Assembly: GCF_016801865.2 (NCBI RefSeq)
Contig: NC_068938.1
Coordinates: 190,136,476 to 190,200,475 of the forward strand
DNA from: Culex pipiens pallens
Lineage: Eukaryota; Arthropoda; Insecta; Diptera; Culicidae
Direction: 5' to 3'
Length of the DNA stretch: 64,000 bases
The notes under the pieces are model-generated. The model was not told the DNA's origin. It did no database searches and saw nothing but the letters and a program-made list of their open reading frames with translations. The position numbers and the translations under genes were made by a program. This document shows positions 47,201-59,200 of the stretch, piece by piece. Every line of letters begins with the position of its first letter. Position 1 is the stretch's first letter.

Positions 47201-50200
47201 GATCTATTTCAAACTCGCTTAACGCCAAGCGCCAATGAACCAATCTATTGTTAAGGCCTTTTAAATTTAAACCGTAGGTCAAAGGCTTATGATCCGTATA
47301 CAGAATAAATTTTTGACCGAATAAGTAGGGTCTAAAATATTTACATGCCCATACGACTGCAAGCAGTTCTTTTTCTATTGTAGAATAATTTTCTTCAGAT
47401 TTATTAAGGGTTCTTGAAAACAGCGCCAAGAGCAAAATTCGAAGCATCTGTTGTCAAGATAAATTGTTTTGAGAAGTCCGGTTACTGCAAAATGTCGCTT
47501 CCGGTTAAAATTTGCTTGCATCTATTAAATGCACTTTTGAATTCATTGGTATGCTTAATACCTACGTCTTTTCTCAATGAATTGGTAAGGGGTTTTGGTA
47601 TCTTAGCGAAATCCTTAACAAATTTTCTATAATACCCTAAAATTCCAAGAAATCCCCTAAGTTCTTTCTCGTTCTTAGGTATTGGCCAATCTTTAATAGT
47701 TTTTTTTCTGGGTTTGGTTTAACCCCTTCAGAAGTAACAATGTGACCTAAAACATCTTTCTTCAGAAATTCACTTTTATCTGTCTGTATTTTTAAATTTG
47801 ATGCTCTCAAGGCATTAAAAACTTTTTTCAAATTCAAACAGTGTTCTTCAAGGCTTGTACTGAATAGAATGATGTCGTCCAATTAATCCAATTAATTAAT
47901 GTGTCTTTGAAAGGTTGCTGGAGCGTTTTTAAGTCCAAATGGCATGCAAACGTATTCGTAGTGCCCTTCTTCTGTAGAGAAAGCTGTTTTACAGATATCT
48001 TTTGGGTCCATCTTAATTTGATGGAATCCAGCTGCCAAATCTAATGTGGTGAAGTAATGACATCTGCCCAGATTATCCAGAATATCATTTATGTTTGGAA
48101 TGGGGAACTTGTCATCAATAGTATTAGCATTAAGCTTTCTATAGTCGACAACAAGTCGCCACTTTTTCTCGCCAGAAGCATCAATCTTTTTCGGGACTAT
48201 TATCCAGATTGGAGAAGTCCACGGAAAAAAATAGATATCTATAATTTTTTTTGATGCACTGGTATGTCATCTTTTGTTCTAATTTTATGTTCCACCCCAG
48301 TAGAAGTGGAGAGAGCTTCTTCTTTTAAACGAAAAACATCCTGATTTTCATTCAAAATTTTCATAAGCTTCTCTTTTTCCTCAACGTTGAGATGAGATAA
48401 TCTTAAACTATCGATCAATTTATGAAATCACGTTATGTGTTGAGTTGATGAATTGAGTTGTATGTGAGTATTAATTTCGTTTCGTTGAATAAGTTCAAAA
48501 TTGTTGACTTTGTTTTTAGTTGGGTGTTGAACTGTTAGCATTTGATTAAAGTTTGATTCGTTCCTTAGGGCCATGATTGCCTTTTTGTTTGAAATCCAGG
48601 GATAAAAAAAAAGTTTTGGGGCAATTTCTTCTTCTTTAAAATAAAATTCTCCATCAAACTCACACGGAATTTCCACGTTTTGAATTGTTTGGGCAGTAAT
48701 TTCAGCTTTTATAAATTCTGGAAATTTTTTATACATTTTTATGTTGCTGTTAAATATTTTTAGATAATTATGTTTTGTGTCAATTTCCGCTTCTAGGTCT
48801 TGTAAGGTTTCATAACCTATAAGCAAGGGTCCTGATTTTCGGTTCAATGAACAGAAACCACTCACTCATCGCCGATCCAATCGTCACCTATTCTAACCCG
48901 CTAGCATTCATGAGCGAATGATATTCGCAAGCAGCCAGCGAGTGGCCCGAACTGTTACCTCAGCGAACAAATACATCGTGAAAATTTTTGTCTACTCCGT
49001 TGCTCGACGACACTCACACACTACCATGCTCAGCGAAGAGCCATTCTCACAAAATGCCAGCGCGGCAGTCTTTTTGTCTTCACGCCCTCAGTTTGCCATC
49101 AATTTGATTTTTTATTGGTGGAAGTTTCTTTGAATGGTGTCTATAATGTTATGAAATCTAAATAAATGTACAATTTAATTGATAACATTGAGTGATCGAT
49201 TACGTTCGGCCTGCCTGAGCCGTTCGGAGACTGAGCCGATCAGAGAGAGAAGGAGAGTAGAAGAAAGAGTGTTCCGGAGCGAATGGTGTGAAAGTGACAA
49301 ACGTCGCTGCTATTTGTGCTCGCGAATGAAGTGGTTGATTTTGAGCAATCAGGACCCTTGCCTATAAGACCGTCAAAGTACTCGTGAAAATCGAAAATGA
49401 AAAAATCGAATTTTTTCTCACTAATTTCTGGAAAAGGGTTAAATTTTACAAATTGATCAATTATATGGTTTCCAGAAATATTTCAAATAATTTTTGGTTT
49501 TGATAATTTCAATCCATGTTTCATTATTTTAAGACTTACGTAATTTTGATTAGATCCTGTATCGATAAGAAATTTTTTTTTGGAGATGGAGGGGTTTTTC
49601 TGTTATACACATTTTTCTTATTTGAACTTAAGCAGATTGCTCCAGGACAATAGTTCTGGCTGCCTGAACTGCGCTTTTTCGGAATTTCTTCTTGATATGT
49701 TTCATGATGGCTAGCACTAGCTGCAAAGCCACTATTATTAGTATTATTGTTATCTTCACGCCAGACTGCTCTAGCGCCTCCGTGTGGACCTCCTGATTTT
49801 CTATTACGGTGACCTGCTGGTCACCTATTTGTTTGACTTGCTCCTCTTTGCTCTGGTCGTGTCCCATGATGATCTCTTCTCTTGGATGCTGTCCTTTTCT
49901 GCTGGGTGTTCTCCTCCACGATTAGCTGTGGTCTTCTCCTGTTGCCTGTATGACTTTGAATGGTATGGTACTTGTGGTTATCAACCCATTTATAATTGAT
50001 TTTTGGTATCACTTTTTGCTTCAATCAGGGATTTAAATTTCGTTTCTCAGCTTTATGCTGTTAATGAATTTAATCATATTATTTGCTTTTTCAGCATCAT
50101 CAGCCAGGGCTTCCCTGAGGTTTGCTGGAATGCTGTTTTTTTTCCTTTCCGTTGCAAATCCAATACAGTCAACAATTATACAGTTTAATCGTTAGTGCTT

Positions 50201-53200
50201 GGTTGCATCGTTGGCACTTTGGCCATTCACGTTTTTCGAGTAAATGCTTATGTGTAATTTTTGAGTGGCCGATTCTCATTCTAGTGAGAATTACGTCATC
50301 TATTCTGTTTTCCATAATTGTATTTTTGAACTTTTGAACGGTGTTTTTTATTTCTCTTAGCTTGTTGTTTTGGATTCTGGTCCATTCGTGTTGCAAATTA
50401 ATTATAATTTTGTTCATGATAATTTTTTTGGTTTCTTCTGCGAGAATTTCGTTTTGGTCAATTGTTAGTTTTTTGATGGCTTCTTTCGTTTCTTTGTCGG
50501 CTCTTTCGTTACCCGGTATTCCTAGATGGCTAGGAACCCACATGAATGTTACGGCTGAACCTTTTCTGGAAATTTGGGTATTGAGTCGGTGGACTCTGTC
50601 TTTAAAGTAGTTTTTTGTTTTGGCTTTTGCCAAATTGCTAATTGCGCTCAGAGAGTCCGTGCAGATCACATAGTCTTTGATTGCTGACTGATGATTTATC
50701 CAATGTAGAGCTTCAACTATTGCTGCACTTTCTGCATGGAATATACTGCTTTGGCCGTTAATTCTTTTCCGAATAATTCCTTCATTATGCATTAGCTATA
50801 TGCTGTTCTGTCATTTATTTTCGATCCATCGGTATAGATCATGTCGCTAAATTTGTATTTATTGTGATAAGAAATTTGAATTTAGATTTTAATTTAATGT
50901 AAGGAATGACATTTTTTCCGATTATGTCTGGAGATTCTCTTCGCTGACCACTAAAAAAAAATATGTTTTGATCTTCAGTCCCTTCTTCAGTTGGTTCGCT
51001 TATAAAAATGTTTTCATGTTCTGGCGTTTCAATTTCATCTGTATTGATGTTCTGTAATTCATCAATTTTAAAATTATTATTTTTAGAATTTCTTGATCTC
51101 AATGAAGGATCGACCTCCATTGGTATTGGCTTAGGTTGTATAGATTTTTTATACTGGCTTATTTTTTTGGTTTCGTCAAATCTTTCATTTTTTGAAAATC
51201 AATGATTGCAAAACAACTGAACTAGTGTAAAATTCATTTTAAAACACTTTTTTCGTGCAAATGCCAAAACTATGGTTTGTTATTTATATTTTTAAAATTT
51301 AAGTTGCTATCTAATAATATTTGAAAAAAACGGAAAAAAATGTTTGTTTACTTAAAACTCAAATCTGCTTTCATTCGTCTAATTTATAAATGTTGCTCTG
51401 TCTAAAATGTCAACTTGTCAAAGTTGGATGACGTAGAAAACACGTTTTCTACGTCATAAAAATGTTAATAAAATGTTATAAAATATTGTATCTTATTTAC
51501 GTATACAAATATCGCAAAAACTGTCTCGTGGAAATTTCCCCATCTGTTATCTAAGAAAAGAAATCAAACCATTCTGTTCAATAAATCGACAAAAAAAACT
51601 GAACGGAAAAGCCTTACTAATTGGTGTTTACGGTGTGTGTGTGTGTGAAAACGCAAGTGTGCACCAAATAAATAGCGCGTGCGAGCGGGAGCGGAGAAAT
51701 TAAACTGTGTTTATGTCCTTGGGACGCAAAACGCAGAGACACGTGTTGTTGTGTTGTGATTTGTGTGTGCTATTGTGTACGCGGTTGAAACTCATTATCC
51801 TCCCTCCCTCCACTCATGCTCTCAACGCATATAGACAAACACTTTTACTTATATACACATAGACACAGAGAGAGAGAGAGAGTCACAAACACACACCCCC
51901 CCGCGCCGCCGTTGATCGTTGAAACTCTACTTTTTTGCCTTTGGATTTTCCGCGAGGAACGTTGGAGGTGGTGAGAAGGAAGCTCTGTATCGGGACAGAT
52001 TATATATATATTTTAAAATGCGACAGATGCAACAAACAAAAACAAATCAAAACGTTTGAAAACAATAACAGAAAATAAGATTTAAGGAGAAAAAAGAAAA
52101 GAGATGAAGCTAAAACTGTTTGGTGTTTTTGTGAAGCACACAAACACACCACCCTTTTTCTATATTGGTAATTTTAAGTGCTAGAGAAAAAAACAGAGAG
52201 TATAATAAGATTAAGAAAATCTAAGAGATGTGTAATAGCTCTATACAATTAGGAACTAGTTGTTTGAAAGAAGAGAAAGTTGAAGGAGAAACAATATCAA
52301 AAAACAACCGAAACGTGTTGGAGAAAATAGTCGCCTGGAAGGTGACACCAAATAGTTATGAGATGAAGAAATAATAAAGCGTTAAAAAAAGAAAGAATGA
52401 GAGAATATATATTGAACACACATTATAAACAAGTGGTAAACAGGTTCAAAGAGAATTATTATAGCTAGTGGAAGCGAGTAGATGAGTGACTTAGTTTTTG
52501 CAGCTGGAAATCGGAAAAGGTTTGGAAGCGATTTGATTCTTCCTCATAAAGAGTAAATGACGATCGCAGAGGAAGCACCGGCAAACGGATCGAGTTTAAG
52601 AGATTCTGTCCTTTTTTAAAAGAGAAATTCAGCTGAGATATATAGAGCAAAGCCACAAAGAGAGCGAAAAGTAAATAAATGTGTACGTATATGTGAAAGT
52701 TAAAAAAAATGGATGTTGTTTTGTTTGTTTTAATTTGAAAGAAATGCCTTGAAGAATCGAGTTCGCTTTATCCCTTATCCCCGTATCCCTATTTTTCGAA
52801 TTCTATATCTTCGAAAATATTTTCCCAAAAAAGCCGAAAAATTCCACTGTATTTGTGTGTGTGGTCCAACACAACACCCGCTGATTGGCAGTGAAATGAT
52901 GGGAAAGTATAGTTTATTAGATTTGGGTAACCCCCCCCCCCCCCTAGGGTGGTCCAAATCCGGACTTTTTTGGGGCTACCCCCTGAAATCAAAGATTGAC
53001 CCATCACTAGGCTAAATTCCAAATTTGAGCTCATTCTGACCACGGGAACCCCTCCCTCCAATCGCTTAAAGTTTGTATGGGAAAAATCGTCAAAATGTAT
53101 GGAGAAAAGCAACTGTTTTACTTTTTTACCTGTGGAAGGCGCCATAGTTATCCGATTCTTACCATTTCTCAAATGTAGAACCTTCATTAAATTTAGAACA

Positions 53201-56200
53201 ACTTTCCCGAAGACACAATATTTTTAGGATTTTTTCCCGCGAAGTTATTAGCGCCCAAAACTGGCCATTTTTGCGCGGCCAGCTGTAAGGGGCTACCTAA
53301 CAACGATGTTTATTTCCAATTCGTACACGCACGTGCTCTCTCTCAGGTTCAAACTCTCTCACGAGCTTGCTCGCCTGCCTGCCTGCCTGTTTACCTACAA
53401 GCGCGCGCTGTTTCTCTGCTTGGACTTTTGTCGTCGTCGTCGTTTTCGTTTGCTATCCGCTGCGCTGCGTTTCTGGCATGTTTATTATAATTTTCAACTA
53501 AAATAGCAGGATTGTTTTGAGATATATTTAGCATATAAATTCTTAAATTATGTCAAAAATAAAAAAACTGCGCTGAAAAAAATAGTTTAAAGAAAAGACA
53601 GCTTAGGCTCAATTAAAAAAATACAGCAAATGTCATGAGAACAGGGTTTGTTTGTTTTTCCAAGCACTACACGCAGTTTTTCGTATATGCTAAAGAAACA
53701 TGATAATGATTCAATTATTTGAAAAAAAAATCTTCAGGTAATACAAATGTTGTTCCTTTAGGTAGTTTGCTTTAACAAAAATATACTTTAGTACAAATCA
53801 GAACAAATCAAGGCAATTTTACAATTATTGCTGCATATTTTCATTCATAATCTCTAAAATTATTTTTTTATTCTTTCTGGAAATTTCTTTCTGTGTTCCT
53901 AGACCACCTGCAACAAATATTGCAACTGTTTATCATTTTTTGTCAGTTTACCTGTACATTTTTCGTTTCAGGAAACATCTCTTTCTGCACAATCGTTAAC
54001 AACCTTCAGATCTTGCAGTTGCGGCCTTCCTTTAAGATACTCTTTTGGATTCAGTTTTTAAAAAAATCTAAAGAAAATTCCTTCCTTTTTTATCTAAAAA
54101 AAACTTCATGGTATTTCTTGTAAAAAAAGCAAAGCAATCCACTTTAACGACCCCCGGGTCTTTTGTGGGCTCTGTTGCAAGTTTCTGCTCATTTCTAGGC
54201 GTCCGAAGGATTTGTGTGGTGAGTCACCCAAATCCTCTTTTACGCAAATGGACCGACGTTTTACTTCCCCATCCGATAGAAGGCATGGTATTTCTTGTAA
54301 CAAAAGCAGATAAATTAAAATCCAAAACGTTTGCAATTAGGTTTGGATCAGAACAGATGACGATTCATGGATGAACTAATTCATCAAATTTGTATTCTCT
54401 CTCACACGCTCTTATATCTATTGTTGTGTTTTTTCGTTTTGTTGTTCACATATTACATTTGATTTTATATCTCAATACAAACCGACTATTTTTGTTGAAA
54501 ATTATAATTAACATGCCAGGAACGCAGCGTAGCGGATATCAAACGAAAACGACGACGACGACAAAAGTCCAAGCCGAGAAACAGCGCGCGCTTGTAGGTA
54601 AACAGGCAGGCAGGCAGAGAGAGAGAGCACGTGCGTGTACGAATTGGAAATAAACATCGTTGTTAGGTAGCCCCTTACAGCTGGCCGCGCAAAAATGGCC
54701 AGTTTTGGGCGCTAATAACTTCGCGGGAAAAAATCCTAAAAATATTGTGTCTTCGGGAAAGTTGTTCAAAATTTAATGAAGGTTCTACATTTGAGAAATG
54801 GTAAGAATCGGATAATTATGGCGCCTTCCACAGGTAAAAAAGTAAAACAGTTGCTTTTCTCCATACATTTTGACGATTTTTCCCATACAAACTTTAAGCG
54901 ATTGGAGGGAGGGGTTCCCGTGGTCAGAATGAGCTCAAATTTGGAATTTAGCCTAGTGATGGGTCAATCTTTGATTTCAGGGGATAGCTCCAAAAAAGTC
55001 CGGATTTGGACCACCCTACCCCCCCTCCCCCCTCCCCCCTATCGTTCTCTAGAAAAATATAATGGACAAGTTTTCTTATGTAAACAATAATTATAAAAAA
55101 AAATTAAAATTTATCAATAAATTGGAATAACAATTACGGGAAATATGATGATGCTCGATTAAAACTCCAAGCGAGACCATTTCTCATCATTTTGACGGCA
55201 CACACAGTGACACACGCGAGAAACCCTCAAACGCTTGATGAATATCGCCAAAATCAACTTTTCACTTTCGCTTACTTTTTCACGGCGCTTTCGATACAAA
55301 ACTGCCCCCAACTTTCGGCAACATGTGCTTTTGCACATTAGTTAGTCACTCACTTGAAAAATAATTCCGAAACATGTAAATAATTAGCAAGTGCCATCAA
55401 AAAACAAACGCGCCAAGTCTTTTGACGTTTGAATTTTGACGACCCATTCCAATCGAAGGCTGAAGAAAACCGAGCGAGAAGCGAAGGCAAATAAAGAACA
55501 AAGGGTGGCGCTTGTTGGAGTGAGCCAGTGATGCCAGGAAATTTTCTCTATAAATGCTACTTTTCGTGAGTTTTTGCTTAAAATTTCACCACAAGCCAAA
55601 TGTATGCAGGCTGACGTTTCTGTACACAAACGCAGGCTAACAAACATACAGTTTGTTTGTTTGTTTGTCATAGTCTAATAACTCCACTACATGTAATTGC
55701 CAATCAAAACATGAAGAAATTTAAAACAAATTAGTAGTTTCAAAAGAACATACATTATTTTCTGTAAAACACTAAAAGCTGTAATGTGGCAAAAATTTAT
55801 CAAAAACATTGTGTCGTTTGATAGCCGTAAGCTAGGCCGTAAGGCATTTTTTTGCATTTTCAAAAAAATACATATTTTTTTAAAAATTTAGTAATCCACA
55901 TTAGAAACTCCAATGTATTTGTGGTTTGGTTGAGCGTTTTAGCAGAATGCATTACTGTGAATACAAAGAGACGAGTTGTTCCTTTTAATTCCGTAGGAAC
56001 AACTCGTCTCTTTGTCTTTCCAATGTATTGAAAATCAATATAAAATATAAACGAGTGTTTTTTTTAATTGCAGTATTTTGTTAAACTTAAAATATTTTAC
56101 ACATGTCTAGATGTCTAGAAGGATGTATAAACTACGACAAATAAACAAACAAACTCACAAACAAACAATCTTTTTGACAGTTTGGCAGTTTGCCTGCTTT

Positions 56201-59200
56201 GTTTGTTTGCAGAAACGTCAACAGAACAGAACACAAAATAGTGCGAGTTTGTTTGTTTGCCATAGTCTAATAGTTGCTTAAGTATTTAAAATCTTTACCA
56301 AATTTTGCGTCGTTTGATATTACAATTTATGAAAGTTTTAAATATTTCAAAAAGATATGGTATTTCGTTAAAAAGATTTTTTTTTGCGCTATACAGTGAC
56401 ATAACTTCGTTTCATGAAAAAAATGCATTTTTTTAGTACAGTCCAGACTCGATTATCCGTTTTTTAGATCATCCGAATGTTTAGCTTCTAGTAATCGAAT
56501 CAAGAATCATAAATATTTTTTTCGTATTTTTGTACTTCTAACATCAAATTTGAATGGCTTTAACAATTAATAAATTCATTTATTCAACATTTTATGATCG
56601 TAATTTTTACCGCCATCTTGGATTTAAAAATTCTAAATTACTTTAGGGTAAAAAAAATAATAAGGCAGAAAAATACAAGTGGGAAACATAAACTTCAAAA
56701 AATATGTTTAACGGATTAACTACATTATTTAAAAAAAAAGGTTTTAATTAGCAGCTTCTAAAGTCTGAGGAGCTTTTGTATTTAGAAGTTCATTTCAATA
56801 AATTAAATGAAATGAGTTATCTACGCTCCATACAAAAAGTTTGTTTTGTAAGGATAAAAGCCATGGAGGGGAGGAGGAAAGGTGGAAAATTTCAAATTTT
56901 TAGCCCACGTGGTTTATGCACGATCGCTATTATTTCTTTAAAATAAAAAAAGTTTAAATTTAGATAATTGGTACATTTTTTTTCAACGAATAATCGGAAA
57001 GAGTGATAAATTATGCAGCGGCGTTTGAGTGTATTTGAGGCATTCAAAATCGATAGCATAAATTAGGTTTTTTTTATTTGTGTGAAATTCAAACAACTTT
57101 TTTCAGTTAAATTTGTTCTTCTATTACGAAAATATTAAAAAATATTAGAAGAGTTATTCACAATCATATATTCTATAGCATTTTATTAATGTTTGATTTT
57201 TGGTAGCTATTTTTTTTTATTTCTGGATTTTTTTTATTTTTGATTCGATCTTCACCAAGGGTCCTGATTTTCAGTTCAAAGATCAGAAATCACTCACTCA
57301 TCACCGACCAAATCTTTGCCGACTGGAGCAGGCAACCAGTCGCGAGCGAATACTACCCGCTCTCTGCCAGCGATTTGCTCAATCGCTTCACTCAGCGAAA
57401 CAAATACTTCGTGAATTTCTTTTTCTACCCGAGTCATACACGAATGTTCTCAGAGAGGAGAGCGCCAAAAAAATACTAGCGCGGTGCTCATTTGGCCTGC
57501 ACTACCACAGTTTGCCGTCAATTAGAATTTGGTATGGTGGAAATTGCTGCCAAATGTGTCTTTGATGTTGTGTAAACTACAAAATTGCAAAATATTATTG
57601 ATATCATTGATTTTAAGCAATTTCTTAAATGATCAAAGCTAAGCCGATCGCAAAGTATTCTCAGTCAGCATTGAGCGACTTAACGAAATCGGTCTCTCCG
57701 AACCATTCGCTGTACTACCCGATTTGAATGAGAGGGAGAGCAAAGAGAGAGTGTTCGGTAGCGATTGGTTTGGAAGTGACAAACGGTAGAAATACATCAG
57801 AGCAGTTTTTCGTCGCTCTAGATTTGTGCTCGCGAGTGACTGAGTCTTTTTGGAGCAATCAGGACCCTCGATCTTCACTGATTTGGACAGATGTCAGATG
57901 TCCATTGATGTCGATTAGACCATCCCGCCATTTTTGCAAACGCCTTCTTTTTTGGTAGTTTCCTGAAAAGATTTTTTTTCTTTTACTCATAACTTTGCAC
58001 AAAAATCAGGATCGACTCAAATGATTCCACATATAACCTGTCTAAACTGACTTTTTCCTTCTTTTCTCTCTCTTCCTCCAAAGTACCTGTACGAGTTCGG
58101 ATGGCACACGAAGGGCCTGATCGGGGTGACCGAGCCGCGGCGCATCTCGGCCATCACGCTGGCGGACCGCGTCGCAACGGAACGGGGCGAGCTTAGCGGC
58201 GAAACGGTCGGGGTGGCGATCCGCTTCGTCAACAAGTGTGACCCGACGGTGACCCGGATCAAGTACATGACCGAGGGCATCCTGCTGCGGGAGATGCTGG
58301 CCGATCCGTTGCTCACGCAGTACAGCGTCATAATGGTGGACGAGGCCCACGAGCGGAGCACGTTGACGGATACGGCGCTCGGGTTGCTGAAGAAGATTGC
58401 CCGGAAGAGACCGGCGTTGAAGATTATTATTTCGTCGGCGACGGTTGATGCGGGGTTGTTTTATGATTTCTTTAATCTTAAGAAGAAGAAGGATGAGAAG
58501 GACACTTCGGTAATTTTGACTGTTGAAGGGCGGATGTTCCCGTACGAGGTGTTTTACTTGGAGGAACCGTGCCCGGATTACGTGAAGGCTACTGTGGAGA
58601 CGGTCATGAAGATTCACCGCACGGAGCAGCGTGGTGACGTTCTTGCGTTTCTAACCGGTCAGGAGGAAGTCCTGAAAGCGTTGGATTTGCTGCGGGAGCA
58701 TCAGGAAGCCAGCGGAAAGGAGGACATGATGATACTGCCGATGTACGGAACGTTGCCGAACACGGATCAGCTGAAGGTGTTTTTCCATGCGCCGAAGGGA
58801 GTGCGAAAGATTATACTGGCGACGAATATTGCGGAGACGTCGGTTACGATTCCGGGGATCGTGTATGGTAAGTTTATGCTAGGGGTTTCCAGCATCAAGG
58901 ATTACTGACCAGTGTGAATGGAATTACCAGGATTACTGGCAATATGTCACGGATTACTTTGATTTCCTAGAATTACTTGGGATTACCAGAAACCACACGG
59001 AGTTGCTCAAAATTATTAATAATTACTTGGAATTACTGCCTAGCTTCCAGCATATAAAAAAAGTCTTTTGAATTGGATCGACTGACAGCTGTCAAACGCA
59101 CAAAACCATGTGCTTGGAAATAGTGCATCCATCCCGGAATTCCCGTTACAAAATTCACGGGATTTAAAAAAAACTGGGAATTACGAAATCCCAGGAATTT

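Larger units (their letters stand above)
46221..49867 (-). mobile_element. Ty3/gypsy retrotransposon remnant, LTRs not seen
   Basis: On the minus strand the order is: short MG/TM ORF, protease, reverse transcriptase, RNase H, integrase, matching Ty3/gypsy. Multiple frameshifts, an internal deletion next to the RT active site and a hAT MITE in the protease show it is dead. No gag with a CCHC knuckle, no LTR and no primer-binding site could be identified. The left end stops inside integrase at a foldback fragment. Confidence 0.85.
50030..51205 (-). mobile_element. I-like LINE remnant lacking EN and RT
   Basis: Minus-strand order: an ORF1-like acidic/polar segment (51205-50839), then directly an RNase H domain (about 50850-50169), then a short tail ending near 50030. 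RNase H in a LINE with a CCHC-like end fits the I clade. The whole endonuclease and reverse transcriptase (normally some 2.5 kb) are missing between them. Confidence 0.7.

Noticed and set aside
58042..58617. 191-codon minus-strand frame over DHX35 exon 3
   Set aside because: Antisense shadow of the DEAH domain.
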